Source: an uncultured Clostridia bacterium (GTDB lineage Bacteria > Bacillota > Clostridia > Christensenellales > UBA1242). From it: a DNA stretch of 64,000 bases. The DNA lies in assembly GCA_944349375.1 (NCBI GenBank), contig CALVMV010000003.1, positions 62,001 to 126,000 on the forward strand. The letters run 5' to 3'. Within the stretch, counting starts at the first letter, position 1. Every line of letters begins with the position of its first letter. Below the pieces are notes generated by a model. The model saw only the letters and a program-made list of their open reading frames with translations, was not told the DNA's origin and did no database searches. Below are positions 8,610-17,672 of this stretch, piece after piece. Both the position numbers and the translations under genes were made by a program.

Positions 8610-8996
8610 TTAGATTTTTTTGCAAATAGCAGAAAGCACACCATTAACGAAACGAGAACTTTTTTCAGTTGAATATTTTTTTGCAAGTTCAACGATTTCG
8701 TTTATAGCAACAGGTACTGGTGATTTTAAGTATATAATTTCAGTTAAAGCTTCAAACATTAAAGCTAAATCTACTTTATAAACCCTATTAAGTTCATAAC
8801 CAATCAAATTTTCACTTACAAGAATTTCAAGTGCCTTTCTATTTTCACAAAAAGTTGTTACAATTTGTTTAGCAAAATCTTTATCTTCATCTTTTTTCAA
8901 TAAAGCAAAAAACTCTTCATCAAAAGTTTTATCACTTTCGGTGAAAAGTCTTTCAAATATAAGTTGAAATGCTAGTTCTCTAGCCTTACTTCTCAT
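8610..8996 (-). CDS. nusB: Transcription antitermination factor NusB
   Basis: 128 residues, all-helical, opening with RSKARELAFQLIFE and ending with the conserved block PVPVAINEIVELAKKYSTEKSSRFVNGVLS. NusB with NusE (S10) binds boxA RNA for antitermination on rRNA operons. Start and stop overlap with the asp23-like gene by one base. Confidence 0.95.
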   Translation of the reverse strand: MRSKARELAFQLIFERLFTESDKTFDEEFFALLKKDEDKDFAKQIVTTFCENRKALEILVSENLIGYELNRVYKVDLALMFEALTEIIYLKSPVPVAINEIVELAKKYSTEKSSRFVNGVLSAICKKI

Positions 8997-9361
8997 TAGT
9001 TTTCTTCCGCTCCTTCTTTATCGCAAACAACACCATAAACATGCACATTAATTTTATTAGGTTTTAATCCAACCATTGAGCCTAGCGAATTTTTTATATT
9101 CTCTTGCACTCTATAAGCGATATCTGGCACAGAATATCCGATATAAACTTTGATATAAACATCAATATTTATTTTGCCGTTTAAATCAAACTTGATGCTT
9201 ACGCCTTCGCTTTTTGGTTTAAAAATTTTTTTATACCAAGGTAGATAAGAATTGGTAAGCGATTGAACGCCGTTAATTTCTTTTGTAGCAAGGTTTATGA
9301 TTGACAAAAGAATATCTCTATCAATTTCAACTTTCCCTTTATTCTGCAATGTTTTTGCCAT
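8996..9361 (-). CDS. Asp23/Gls24-family (DUF322) envelope-stress protein
   Basis: 121 residues with the family pattern: an N-terminal KVEIDRDILLSIINLATKEINGV segment and alternating hydrophobic strands ending VNVHVYGVV-like (here NVHVYGVVCD). It occupies the place of Bacillus yqhY, between the spoIIIA operon and nusB. Family members associate with the membrane or with lipid metabolism; the biotin carrier and carboxylase genes often beside yqhY are not here. Confidence 0.88.
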   Translation of the reverse strand: MAKTLQNKGKVEIDRDILLSIINLATKEINGVQSLTNSYLPWYKKIFKPKSEGVSIKFDLNGKINIDVYIKVYIGYSVPDIAYRVQENIKNSLGSMVGLKPNKINVHVYGVVCDKEGAEEN

Positions 9362-9412
9362 TTTAAACTCCTATTCTTTTGTATTATAACACATTTAAAT
9401 TTATTTTGGCAA

Positions 9413-9883
9413 TTATTCTACTGGAATAATTTTAATATTTGCAAGATTTACAGAAGTTAATTCTGTTTGTATAACTGATACAATTTGAGCTACTTGTGTA
9501 GAAGTAAGACTGCTAGCTTTAACAACTGCATTAACATTGTTATCAGAAATTGTTACAACGCAATCTTCGAATCCTTTTGCTTTAATAAGGCCTTCAACAA
9601 CAAGTTCTTTTTCCATTTGATTTACAAGAGAAAGTTTAGCTGATTGAGCATTTTTTACTGCTTCTTCAGAAGATGATTCGCTAGCGATTATAGCATCATA
9701 ATACAACATTTCTTGATCTCTAGTTGATTCTCTGTCTGAGCGATAAGTTTGAAAATAACTAGAAGTTTCAATAACAGTGTCGTTACTATTAATAGAACTA
9801 TTTAAAACTACATTTAAATAAGCTGTTACGCCTAAAAGTAAAATCATTGCAGATAAAATAATTATTTTTGTTCTTTTTTTCAT
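9413..9883 (-). CDS. spoIIIAH: Stage III sporulation protein AH
   Basis: 156 residues, shorter than the Bacillus protein. One transmembrane helix (about 5-24) precedes an extracytoplasmic region with a helix and a ring-building motif-like domain (about 85-155). In known systems SpoIIIAH in the mother-cell membrane binds forespore SpoIIQ across the intermembrane space. I chose 9883 because AAGGAG lies seven bases upstream; a longer frame overlaps spoIIIAG. Last gene of spoIIIAA-AH. Confidence 0.9.
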   Translation of the reverse strand: MKKRTKIIILSAMILLLGVTAYLNVVLNSSINSNDTVIETSSYFQTYRSDRESTRDQEMLYYDAIIASESSSEEAVKNAQSAKLSLVNQMEKELVVEGLIKAKGFEDCVVTISDNNVNAVVKASSLTSTQVAQIVSVIQTELTSVNLANIKIIPVE

Positions 9884-9896
9884 ATTAAGCTCCTTT

Positions 9897-10433
9897 TTAT
9901 TTTGATGTATAAATTGAAATGTTTGCACTATTTACATCTACTATCGTTTGAATGAGAGAAATAATGTTCATCTTTAGTGCGACATCTCCTGCTCCAGAAC
10001 ATACCACAACAATTCCCTTAATTACTGGGTAAATTTCTTCGACAAGGACTGGTTGCCCGTTAACTAGGACAGTTGAAGTTGTCGTGGTTGTTATTCCACT
10101 TGCAGAAGTTTTTGTTTCTTCTTCAGTAAGATAAACATACTCGAAACCTTTTTCTAAAGTAATCAAAACATCTACATCACCTGTTCCTTGAATTTGCATA
10201 ATAGCATTTTCAATTTGACTTTCAAGCTTTCGTGCATATTTTTCTGAAGTGCTTGTCTCTTGGGTAACTTCATTTTCTTTGGTAGAAGAAACATCATTTG
10301 TCGGAAGAAAACTAGTAAAGTAAATTATGCCAATCAATACAGCTAGTCCTATCGCAACAAAAACATAAAAGTTTTTGGATTTTTTGAGTTTTACTATGTT
10401 TTCTTTTAGCTTATCCCAAAATTTATTCTTCAT
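9897..10433 (-). CDS. spoIIIAG: Stage III sporulation protein AG
   Basis: 178 residues. A basic N-terminus, one membrane helix (about 22-42) and a secretin-like ring-building domain with VLITLEKGFEYVY and IKGIVVVCSGAGDVALK, the typical SpoIIIAG end. In Bacillus it forms a large ring of the feeding-tube complex. ATG codons at 10445 and 10433 are possible; the second has better spacing from AGGGGAGG. It overlaps the spoIIIAF end. Confidence 0.92.
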   Translation of the reverse strand: MKNKFWDKLKENIVKLKKSKNFYVFVAIGLAVLIGIIYFTSFLPTNDVSSTKENEVTQETSTSEKYARKLESQIENAIMQIQGTGDVDVLITLEKGFEYVYLTEEETKTSASGITTTTTSTVLVNGQPVLVEEIYPVIKGIVVVCSGAGDVALKMNIISLIQTIVDVNSANISIYTSK

Positions 10434-10923
10434 AATAAATCTCATCCTCCCCTATATCTAAATGTTGCTTAATAATGCTAGTAATGTGCTGTTTGATTTT
10501 CACTATATTTGTATGCTCAGCATTTTCAGTTATGACAAGCTTGGTTAAATCAATTGTTACCGATTTTATTGTAAAAGAATTGTCAAATATGTCCGAAGAA
10601 ATATAAACTTTTACATTCTTGTAACCATATGTCGAAATATCTTGTTCAATATCATTTTGAATTGAACAAAGTTTGTCGAAATTTATCTGTTCTAAATAAT
10701 CTTTATCAACTTTTATAGTGTCCGATTGGAAAAAAGATGATATATCAATATTTTGGTTTAATAATTTCGGTATTGGAGTTAATATAACCAGCATTATGAT
10801 AAAACCAAAAATGCTTTTAATGTATTTATTCATGGCGCCATTTGGGAGTATCAATTCAATAATAACTGACAAAAGAACAATACCTGCTATTGACAATATC
10901 CATGACGAAAGAGTTGAAATCAT
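10423..10923 (-). CDS. spoIIIAF: Stage III sporulation protein AF
   Basis: 166 residues. Two N-terminal membrane helices (about 5-23 and 32-50) with the conserved LPNGAMNKYIKSIFGFIIMLVILTPI, then a soluble ring-building-like domain. Located between spoIIIAE and spoIIIAG, as in all complete spoIIIA operons. Confidence 0.93.
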   Translation of the reverse strand: MISTLSSWILSIAGIVLLSVIIELILPNGAMNKYIKSIFGFIIMLVILTPIPKLLNQNIDISSFFQSDTIKVDKDYLEQINFDKLCSIQNDIEQDISTYGYKNVKVYISSDIFDNSFTIKSVTIDLTKLVITENAEHTNIVKIKQHITSIIKQHLDIGEDEIYYEE

Positions 10924-10932
10924 ATTGCCCCC

Positions 10933-12132
10933 TTAAAATAAATTTGCACTACACATAACAAGACCGATTATTATTAAGTAAACAAAAGATAAAGCGATAA
11001 TAAGAGCTATAAGTAATGTCATATTTTTAGAAAGACAGTTTACAAAATTAGCTATTTGTTTATTGCCTAGAGGTTCTACAATTCCCGCTATGAGTTTGAG
11101 AGCTAACATAAAAATTATTAAATCTAATAAAGGTGTTAATATGCTAGCAAAAAGTAAAAATAGACCAGCAATGCCAACAGCGTTTTTGATAAGATTTGAA
11201 GAAATTAGTATAATGCCCATTCCATCTGAAAGATAAGAGCCTAAAAGAGGAATATAACTTTTAATTGCATACTTAGCTGTGCGTATAGAAATACCATCAA
11301 CTGCTCCAGCAGATATACCTTGTAAAGAAACAAAAGCTGTAAAAATAGTAAATACTAAACCCATCAACCATTTATAAGTGCTATTTAAAAAGCCTGAAAA
11401 TTTTTCTAATTTGACAGTGCTAGATAAATTTGAAACAATTGAAAAAACTATAGAAAAAATAAAAATTGGTAGTAAGATATAACTTGAAAAACTGCTAATA
11501 ATGTTGCTTAAAACTGCCATAGCAGGCTGGTAAATAGTTGCCGATACACTTCCTCCCATAGCAGTTAAAAGAGTTAGTAATATAGGGAATATTGCATCCA
11601 TTTGGCTTTTAAGCGACAATATTGTGTTAGTGGTAGAAACAATCATTTTAGTAACGATTGATAGAAGCAAAACTATAACAATTCCGTATGAAACAAAATT
11701 GATTATGTTTGCCATATTTTTACCATTGGTCGAAGGCCTTATCCCTTGCAACATACTACCTAAAACCGAAACACCAATGATAGCAGAAATTACAGGTAAT
11801 AAACCTAGTATGCTACTAAAAAAAGCATTAATTACTGCTTGCCATAAGCTTTGCGAATCATCATATTCTCCATATATTAGGGCTTTTACCTTACTTAAAA
11901 AGTTTTGCCCACCAAAAATAGAGAGTTGCCCTTCACTAAATGATTTAATAATTTCATCTAAAGAAGAAAAATCTAAATTTTCAAGTTGATTGTTTAAGCT
12001 TTCATCTAATTCTTCTTCCACTTGTTCTTCTGAAATTTCTTCTTGAGCAACAACTTGATATTCTGATTGTAATTTTGTTGCGGTTGGGCAGAATAAGAAA
12101 AATAAAATTGCTAAGATTAATAACCTTTTCAT
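10933..12132 (-). CDS. spoIIIAE: Stage III sporulation protein AE
   Basis: 399 residues, polytopic. A cleavable-looking signal segment (1-20) is followed by an acidic region rich in E, then at least seven hydrophobic segments. Typical motifs include the GISAGAVDGISIRTAKYAIKSYIP region and GGSVSATIYQPA. SpoIIIAE is the largest membrane subunit of the SpoIIIA complex. It overlaps spoIIIAD by four bases. Confidence 0.94.
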   Translation of the reverse strand: MKRLLILAILFFLFCPTATKLQSEYQVVAQEEISEEQVEEELDESLNNQLENLDFSSLDEIIKSFSEGQLSIFGGQNFLSKVKALIYGEYDDSQSLWQAVINAFFSSILGLLPVISAIIGVSVLGSMLQGIRPSTNGKNMANIINFVSYGIVIVLLLSIVTKMIVSTTNTILSLKSQMDAIFPILLTLLTAMGGSVSATIYQPAMAVLSNIISSFSSYILLPIFIFSIVFSIVSNLSSTVKLEKFSGFLNSTYKWLMGLVFTIFTAFVSLQGISAGAVDGISIRTAKYAIKSYIPLLGSYLSDGMGIILISSNLIKNAVGIAGLFLLFASILTPLLDLIIFMLALKLIAGIVEPLGNKQIANFVNCLSKNMTLLIALIIALSFVYLIIIGLVMCSANLF

Positions 12133-12521
12133 GTTGGCAGGAGTCCTATAATAATTTGAAGAATATTAGTAATAATTGGCAATGCCATAACCATGATAAC
12201 AATCTTTCCGCCCAACAAGACTTTATCACCTAGACTTGAATTGCCTGTATCAGAACAAATGCCGACGGCGAATTCAATAAGATAACCTATTGCAATTATT
12301 TTTATTAAAAGCTTATATAAATTTGAAGATAACCCAGTTGAAGAGATAATGTTTTTGAAGACATCGAATATATCTGTCAAATAATCTAAAACGAGAAAGG
12401 TAATAACCAGCCCACCTGCGATAGCAATAAATATTGCAAAATCATTGCGGACTGGCTTTACAATCAAAGTTGCAAGGCAAGTAACTAAACCAATAGCTAC
12501 AATTTTTATTATAATTTCCAT
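12129..12521 (-). CDS. spoIIIAD: Stage III sporulation protein AD
   Basis: 130 residues with about four hydrophobic segments. The block LYKLLIKIIAIGYLIEFA followed by CSDTGNSSLGDKVLLGGKIVIM is the family hallmark. Member of the SpoIIIA membrane complex; between spoIIIAC and spoIIIAE. Confidence 0.93.
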   Translation of the reverse strand: MEIIIKIVAIGLVTCLATLIVKPVRNDFAIFIAIAGGLVITFLVLDYLTDIFDVFKNIISSTGLSSNLYKLLIKIIAIGYLIEFAVGICSDTGNSSLGDKVLLGGKIVIMVMALPIITNILQIIIGLLPT

Positions 12522-12533
12522 ATAACTCCAAAT

Positions 12534-12728
12534 TTAAAACTGAAACAAATTGTTAAAAGTTGCAAATAATTCTCCAATTAAGTTTAAAACCATAATAATA
12601 ACTAGAATTAATCCTGCTAGTGTTGCAATGGTAGAAATTTCTTCTCGACCAGTTTGTTTTAAAATCTGACCTATTATTGCTGTTAGCAAGCCTATGGCGG
12701 CGATTTTAATTATAATTTCGACTCCCAT
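12534..12728 (-). CDS. spoIIIAC: Stage III sporulation protein AC
   Basis: 64 residues with two membrane helices flanking GRE(E)-type polar loop (QILKQTGREEISTIATLAG), the family signature. Small integral membrane subunit of the SpoIIIA complex. Confidence 0.93.
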   Translation of the reverse strand: MGVEIIIKIAAIGLLTAIIGQILKQTGREEISTIATLAGLILVIIMVLNLIGELFATFNNLFQF

Positions 12729-12737
12729 AATTCCCCC

Positions 12738-13238
12738 TTATAGAAAAATGACTATTACCATTAAAGTTGCAACAAAGCTTAATTTTAAGGACAGTTTGCC
12801 ATATTTTTTATATTCGTTTGAAGCTTGTGCGAAAAAGTCATTGAATTTTGCTTCATAATTTTTTATTTCTTTAAGTTGGTTTTCTACATCAGAGCGACCT
12901 AATGATTTAAAAAATAAAAATAATCTGTTCGATTCATCTTCCGATAAAAACGAAATATTTTTTAATAACTTTTGCTTGTCCAAACTTTCTTGACTTTCAA
13001 GACAGCACAAAAAATTTTCCACAAGTCCGCAAAGACTTTGTTTAGTTTTTTCATCAAGATTTAACAGAATGTTTTGAACCCTTTCTCTAGAAAAGTTTAT
13101 TTCTACATCGAATTTTTGACATAGAAAAACTAATGCTTCAAAAAAACATTTGCGTTTTTTATATTTGTGATAAAACTTGTATCCAAAAAATAAGCATAAA
13201 CTTGCTAAAACAATTAATAATAATATTTTCATTTTCAC
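12738..13238 (-). CDS. spoIIIAB: Stage III sporulation protein AB
   Basis: 166 residues. An N-terminal membrane helix (3-20), a mostly helical middle and a C-terminal hydrophobic segment ending FVATLMVIVIFL. The family motif KYGKLSLKLSF before the last helix is present. It resembles the GspF-type platform of secretion systems in described SpoIIIA models. Stop and start overlap spoIIIAA by four bases. Confidence 0.9.
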   Translation of the reverse strand: MKMKILLLIVLASLCLFFGYKFYHKYKKRKCFFEALVFLCQKFDVEINFSRERVQNILLNLDEKTKQSLCGLVENFLCCLESQESLDKQKLLKNISFLSEDESNRLFLFFKSLGRSDVENQLKEIKNYEAKFNDFFAQASNEYKKYGKLSLKLSFVATLMVIVIFL

Positions 13239-14152
13239 CTCATAATTTTAGAACCTAAACGAGATAAATTTTCGTTATAAATACCCTCAAGAGTTCCGGG
13301 GCCATTTCGTAAAGACAACACAACAAAACGCTTAAACACTTTTTCTTTTATAATTTTTTCAAAAAGAACTTTTTTCATAAAACTTTCAATGCTATCGGAA
13401 TGAACGGAAGCCATAATTGACACACCAGCATTACATGCTGTCAATACTGCTTCAACATCTTCTTCCCTACCTAATTCATCAGTAACTATTAAATTAGGAC
13501 TTAAAGAGCGTATGCCATTTTCAAAGCCGGTTTTTTTGGAGGCAAAAGAAATCTTATCTGCAAAATTTCCTATACAACCCTTATTACCTAAATCAATTTC
13601 ACCTCTTTCATCAAGAACAAGCACATTAAAAGCATAATTTCTTTGAGATAGCTGAGAAATAAAATCTCTTAAAAAAGTTGTTTTACCAGCACCTGGAGGA
13701 GAAATAACTAAAGTATTTAAAATCTGATTATCTTGCAAAAGATAATCAAAACATGACAAAGAGCAATTTTTGATTTCATGAGGTATTCTGATATTAATTG
13801 AGTTAAAGTTGGTTAATGTTTTTATTTGACCTTTTTCTTCAATTAGATCACCACCTAATCCAAGCCTAATTCCACCTTCAGTAACCAAATATCCCCTTTT
13901 TATTTGTTCGTTTACTGAATAAATAGAACATTCGCTTGCACGAAAGATGATGTCCTCAAGCATAGTTTTAGTTGGGAGAATTGCCTCTTTTAGATTCCCT
14001 GTTGTTCCATGCGAGGATAAAAAAAATTTTTGGCTACCTATAGAAACTACAATGGGTTTGTCCACTCTTAGCCTAATCTCATTAACGCATTTAAAATTCA
14101 CATATTTATCAAAAATAGAAAAGATGTTTGCAGGAAGAATTTTTTCTAACAT
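13235..14152 (-). CDS. spoIIIAA: Stage III sporulation protein AA, ATPase
   Basis: 305 residues, the usual size. Walker A is ISPPGAGKTTFLRD near 148-161, Walker B is NVLVLDERGEID near 175, and the TDELGREEDVEAV and SVHSDSIESF segments typical of type II/IV secretion ATPases follow. It is thought to power the SpoIIIA channel from the mother cell. First gene of the operon, with GGAGGAG before the ATG. The upstream 85 bases hold no clear housekeeping promoter on this strand, as expected for a sporulation sigma factor, but I could not fit a convincing sigma-E site. Confidence 0.95.
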   Translation of the reverse strand: MLEKILPANIFSIFDKYVNFKCVNEIRLRVDKPIVVSIGSQKFFLSSHGTTGNLKEAILPTKTMLEDIIFRASECSIYSVNEQIKRGYLVTEGGIRLGLGGDLIEEKGQIKTLTNFNSINIRIPHEIKNCSLSCFDYLLQDNQILNTLVISPPGAGKTTFLRDFISQLSQRNYAFNVLVLDERGEIDLGNKGCIGNFADKISFASKKTGFENGIRSLSPNLIVTDELGREEDVEAVLTACNAGVSIMASVHSDSIESFMKKVLFEKIIKEKVFKRFVVLSLRNGPGTLEGIYNENLSRLGSKIMR

Positions 14153-14236
14153 ACTCTCCTCCTTACAATTTAAATTATGAATACTAAAAATTAATTATTA
14201 CGCTTATAAATAAAAGAAAGTAGAGAAATACGCATC

Positions 14237-14265
14237 TTGACAAAATGCGACAAATATGTTATAAA
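14237..14265 (+). promoter_or_regulatory. Promoter of the 269-aa orphan
   Basis: TTGACA (14237-14242) and TATAAA (14260-14265) separated by 17 bases, 16 bases before the ATG and with AAGGAGAAGG between. It lies in the divergent gap next to spoIIIAA. Confidence 0.75.
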
Positions 14266-14281
14266 TAAAAAAGGAGAAGGT

Positions 14282-15091
14282 ATGAAAAAAAATAAAGTGG
14301 CAATAGTCAGCAGGCTTTCTGTAGATAGTTTTAACTTTATATTTAACATAGAAAGTATTTTGGCAACAAAAGAAAATCCTGTAAGATATAGGTTTGAAAT
14401 TGAAAAAATAGAAAATATATTTAACACTGACCATCTCATTGCGTGTGTGATAGACAATAAACTCAAAAAGAAATACAAAATAGCATTTAATGATTTTTTT
14501 GTGCAAGAAGGGAACCCATGTATATCAACCTTAATGTATCAAAGAATAATGAATTACAGGTGTTTTAATAGAAAAAATAGTGATGCAAGTTATATTTATT
14601 GTTATTTAAGATATTTACAAAGTAAATATTTAAAAGCTTATTCTAAATTTTTAAGTACCTTGGATGAAAAAACAAAGCTTAAAAATGTATCAAAAGATTT
14701 TATTTCATCGTTCGAAAATAAATTAAAAATAACTGACACCAAAATTATGTTTAATGGTACTTACAAGGATTTCTTAATTTATTTAAAAAGTGAATTATTT
14801 AGTGATTTTTTAAGAACAACAGAGATATTTAGATCTTTTAGATTTGCTTTAGAGCCAAATGAATTAAGAGAAGAATTATCTAAAGTCAAAGACTGTATTT
14901 TTATCAATGACATGAATAATGCAAATAAAAAATTTGAAATAAGACTTAATAATTATTTGGAAGATGCCAAATCAAAAGAGGAAGTTGGCATGAAAGAAGT
15001 AATGAGAAGCCTTGCTGAGGAAAGAAGGCAAAGAAAAAAACGATTAAAAGCCAAAAAATCACATGATATATCAGAAGAAAAAGACGAATAA
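14282..15091 (+). CDS. Uncharacterised 269-aa basic protein on the opposite strand
   Basis: I do not recognise it. It is soluble, rich in K, F, Y and N, without a signal peptide or membrane helix, and ends in a highly charged K/R/E tail (last 45 residues) likely to be helical and nucleic-acid or ribosome binding. The start at 14282 follows AAGGAGAAGG; a frame from 14237 has no ribosome binding site and lies in the promoter. It is transcribed against the two flanking conserved operons from its own promoter and ends in a bidirectional hairpin, so it looks like an insertion between spoIIIA and efp. Confidence 0.75.
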   Translation: MKKNKVAIVSRLSVDSFNFIFNIESILATKENPVRYRFEIEKIENIFNTDHLIACVIDNKLKKKYKIAFNDFFVQEGNPCISTLMYQRIMNYRCFNRKNSDASYIYCYLRYLQSKYLKAYSKFLSTLDEKTKLKNVSKDFISSFENKLKITDTKIMFNGTYKDFLIYLKSELFSDFLRTTEIFRSFRFALEPNELREELSKVKDCIFINDMNNANKKFEIRLNNYLEDAKSKEEVGMKEVMRSLAEERRQRKKRLKAKKSHDISEEKDE

Positions 15092-15125
15092 AAAAAACTA
15101 TGAAGTTAAACCATAGTTTTTTTTA
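15091..15125. terminator. Bidirectional terminator between orphan and efp
   Basis: AAAAACTATG (15093-15102) pairs with CATAGTTTTT (15112-15121), flanked by A and T runs on both sides. It serves the plus-strand orphan and the minus-strand efp. Confidence 0.8.
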
Positions 15126-15154
15126 GTTTTTAATTTAAATTTTGATTATTAAAA

Positions 15155-15715
15155 TTATTTAACTCTTTCCATGTAGGAACCATCACGAGTGTCAATTCTT
15201 ATTTTGTCTCCAATATTGATGAAAAGAGGTACTCCCAAAACATATCCAGTTTCTACTTTAGCAGGTTTTGTAGTTGATTTTGAAGTGTCGCCTTGAATAC
15301 CAGGTTCACAATCAACAACTTCAAGTTCAACAAAAGTTGGAGGATAAACAGAGAAAGGATTGCCTTTATAAAAATACATTGTACAATTTTCATTTTCTTT
15401 TACGAAATTTAATGCGTCTTCAATGCTGTCTTTATTTAATGGAATTTGATCATAAGTTTCAGCATCCATAAAATAATAAATTTCGCCATCATTGTAAAGA
15501 TAAGTCATTTCTTTCTTTTCAATTACTGCTACTTGAAATTTATCAGATGGGTTAAAAGTAGTTTCTTTAACTTGTCCTGTCATAACATTTTTTAATTTAG
15601 CTCTTACAAAAGGTGACCCTTTACCAGGTTTAACATGTAAAAAGTCAATAACTGAATAAACAGCTCCATCCATTTCAAAAGTTGTACCTTTTCTAAAATC
15701 TCCTGCAAAAATCAT
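15155..15715 (-). CDS. efp: Elongation factor P
   Basis: 186 residues, three beta-barrel domains of the usual length. The conserved tip loop reads [11 protein letters not shown] with Lys at position 32, the residue modified in some Firmicutes. It ends with domain III signature [21 protein letters not shown] relieves ribosome stalling at polyproline. Monocistronic with its own promoter. YebC, a second factor linked to proline stalling, is also in this window. Confidence 0.97.
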   Translation of the reverse strand: MIFAGDFRKGTTFEMDGAVYSVIDFLHVKPGKGSPFVRAKLKNVMTGQVKETTFNPSDKFQVAVIEKKEMTYLYNDGEIYYFMDAETYDQIPLNKDSIEDALNFVKENENCTMYFYKGNPFSVYPPTFVELEVVDCEPGIQGDTSKSTTKPAKVETGYVLGVPLFINIGDKIRIDTRDGSYMERVK

Positions 15716-15750
15716 ATAAAATCTCCTTAATTAATGATAATTTCTTGTTT

Positions 15751-15779
15751 ATTTTATCACATAAAAATAAATTTGTCTA
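15751..15779 (-). promoter_or_regulatory. efp promoter
   Basis: TAGACA (15774-15779) and TAAAAT (15751-15756) on the minus strand, 17 bases apart, 35 bases before the efp start. Confidence 0.6.
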
Positions 15780-15783
15780 GTGT

Positions 15784-16650
15784 TTATGTATTGTTTTCTT
15801 TCAAATTAAAGTATATTTTTTTCATTTCAAGAGCATCATGAGGCATTTTACTCATTGATTCACATATTATTCTAGGTTCAAGATTGTAGTCAATCAAAAC
15901 TCTTGCTAATGGTTCAAAATTTGGACCATAGATATTGTCATCAAAATCTAGATGTTTTATTTCACCCTTTTGTCCATATTGAATTTTAGAAAAATGGATG
16001 TGGCAATTTTTAATTCTATCAAAGCCTAATTTTTCTATAGCATAGTCAAAGATTTTTTTATAATCTTCTGTATCTCTTAATTGCCCTTGCATAAGTGAGT
16101 TTATGTGTCCAAAATCGAATGTAGGCATTAAATGATTGTTAAGAGCGCATAGGTCCACAATTTCTTTGTAAGAGCCGATTTGCATGGTTTTTCCCATAGT
16201 TTCAGGACACAACCATAAACCATTAAGATTATTATTTTCTTCCAAATTGTTAAAAAATTCTTTAAATCTGTCTTGTGTTAACTTTAAAGCTTCTTCTCTT
16301 GAAAGTTTGCCACATGATGAAGAATGAAAGATTAACCTGTCCGCACCGAAAGCTTTTAAGAAACGAATACCTGTTATTATGTAATTTTTAGTTTTTTCAT
16401 ACATTATAGGGTCAGGATTAGCAAAATTTATATAAAAAGGAGCATGAATAGAAAGAGAAATTCCATTTTCAGTAAATAATTGCCCCGCTTTAGTTGCTGT
16501 TTCAATACTCATTTGATATCCATGTCCAAAGGAGTATTCATATGCGTCTAGTCCATAATTTTTAATCCATTGAGGGACTTGACTTATGTTGTTATACCCT
16601 TGCTCATAAAACTCATTTCCACAACCAGAAGGCCCAAATTTTATAGCCAT
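15784..16650 (-). CDS. Endonuclease IV-family TIM-barrel protein
   Basis: 288 residues. The zinc-ligand pattern of endonuclease IV is readable in order: His in SIHAPFYIN, His in LIFHSSS, Glu in PETMGK, Asp and His in TFDFGHINS, His in CHIHFSK, the KHLDF segment and Glu in ICES. Endonuclease IV cuts 5' to abasic sites in DNA. All positions are present, so an AP endonuclease is the best call, though some sugar-isomerase relatives share the fold. It stands alone between efp and truB with an AAGGAGG ribosome binding site. Confidence 0.85.
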   Translation of the reverse strand: MAIKFGPSGCGNEFYEQGYNNISQVPQWIKNYGLDAYEYSFGHGYQMSIETATKAGQLFTENGISLSIHAPFYINFANPDPIMYEKTKNYIITGIRFLKAFGADRLIFHSSSCGKLSREEALKLTQDRFKEFFNNLEENNNLNGLWLCPETMGKTMQIGSYKEIVDLCALNNHLMPTFDFGHINSLMQGQLRDTEDYKKIFDYAIEKLGFDRIKNCHIHFSKIQYGQKGEIKHLDFDDNIYGPNFEPLARVLIDYNLEPRIICESMSKMPHDALEMKKIYFNLKENNT

Positions 16651-16823
16651 AATTCCTCCTTAAGCATAGTTTTAAATTTATAAACTTTTTATGTTAAAAT
16701 TTTTTCTCTATGATTACAAAAAATTTTTTGTTAGTATCCGCTAGTATAAGATAAAAGATAAAAACTTTCTTTCATTGAGCAGAAAAGAAAACTTATAAAT
16801 TTATTAGTATTAAAAATGTAAGC

Positions 16824-17672
16824 CTAAAATAATTTTATAATCATTTTCAATTTATTTTCTTGGTTACTCTCTCCTATTCCTATAAATTCTTTCTTATAAA
16901 ACAACTTGTATTTCCCATCAGGAATTACAATTTGAACACCATTTTGTAAAAGAGAGAATTGTTGGTTATTAATTTGCAATGTCGGTAAGTCAAATAAGAT
17001 TTCAGGGTTGATTAAACTGTATTTGCCTTTCTCTATATCAGAAATTGTGTATGAGTCTTCAATTTTAAAAATCCCACATCTTGTGCGTATTATGTTTAGC
17101 ATAATACCACAAGTTGAAAGTTTTTCAGCCAAATCCCTACAAATAGAACGGATAAACGTTCCAGAAGAACAATGAATTTTAAATTTAAAGGTATTTTTCC
17201 CAGATTTTTGAAGCAGTTTAATATCGTATATTTCAATTTGTTTAGGTTTTAATTTAGCAACTTTGCCTTTTCTAGCTAAATCATAAGCTTTTTGTCCATT
17301 TACTTTTTTTGCACTATATTGTGGTGGCATTTGATTTTGTTTGCCTATAAATTTAGGTAGAATAGACAAAATTTGAGCTTCTGTAATATCTAAATTGATG
17401 TCTTCATCAGTTAAAGGACCTTCTAAATCTAATGACGGAGAAGTTTGACCAAATTTAAAGGTTGTAATATATTCTTTGTCCTTATTTAAAAAGAAATCAA
17501 ATAGTTTTGTTGCTTTGTTTAATGTTATTGGCAACAGACCTTCCCCTAATACATCAAGAGTTCCTAAATGACCTGCTTTGGAAGCGCCCAAAATATGCTT
17601 TACAGTGTTAACGGCTTTATTTGATGAAATATTAGCTGGTTTATTTAGCAACAAAATAGCATTTTCTTTCAT
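16824..17672 (-). CDS. truB: tRNA pseudouridine-55 synthase
   Basis: 282 residues. LLNKPANISSNKAVNTV at the start and GHLGTLDVLGEGLLPI hold the conserved block with the catalytic Asp (near residue 40); TFIRSICRDLAEKL is the second motif. The usual GTLDP has Val for Pro here. It makes pseudouridine in the T-loop of tRNAs. It begins on the nrnA stop codon and closes the rbfA-nrnA-truB end of the nusA-infB operon; ribF and rpsO, often next, are absent. Confidence 0.94.
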   Translation of the reverse strand: MKENAILLLNKPANISSNKAVNTVKHILGASKAGHLGTLDVLGEGLLPITLNKATKLFDFFLNKDKEYITTFKFGQTSPSLDLEGPLTDEDINLDITEAQILSILPKFIGKQNQMPPQYSAKKVNGQKAYDLARKGKVAKLKPKQIEIYDIKLLQKSGKNTFKFKIHCSSGTFIRSICRDLAEKLSTCGIMLNIIRTRCGIFKIEDSYTISDIEKGKYSLINPEILFDLPTLQINNQQFSLLQNGVQIVIPDGKYKLFYKKEFIGIGESNQENKLKMIIKLF

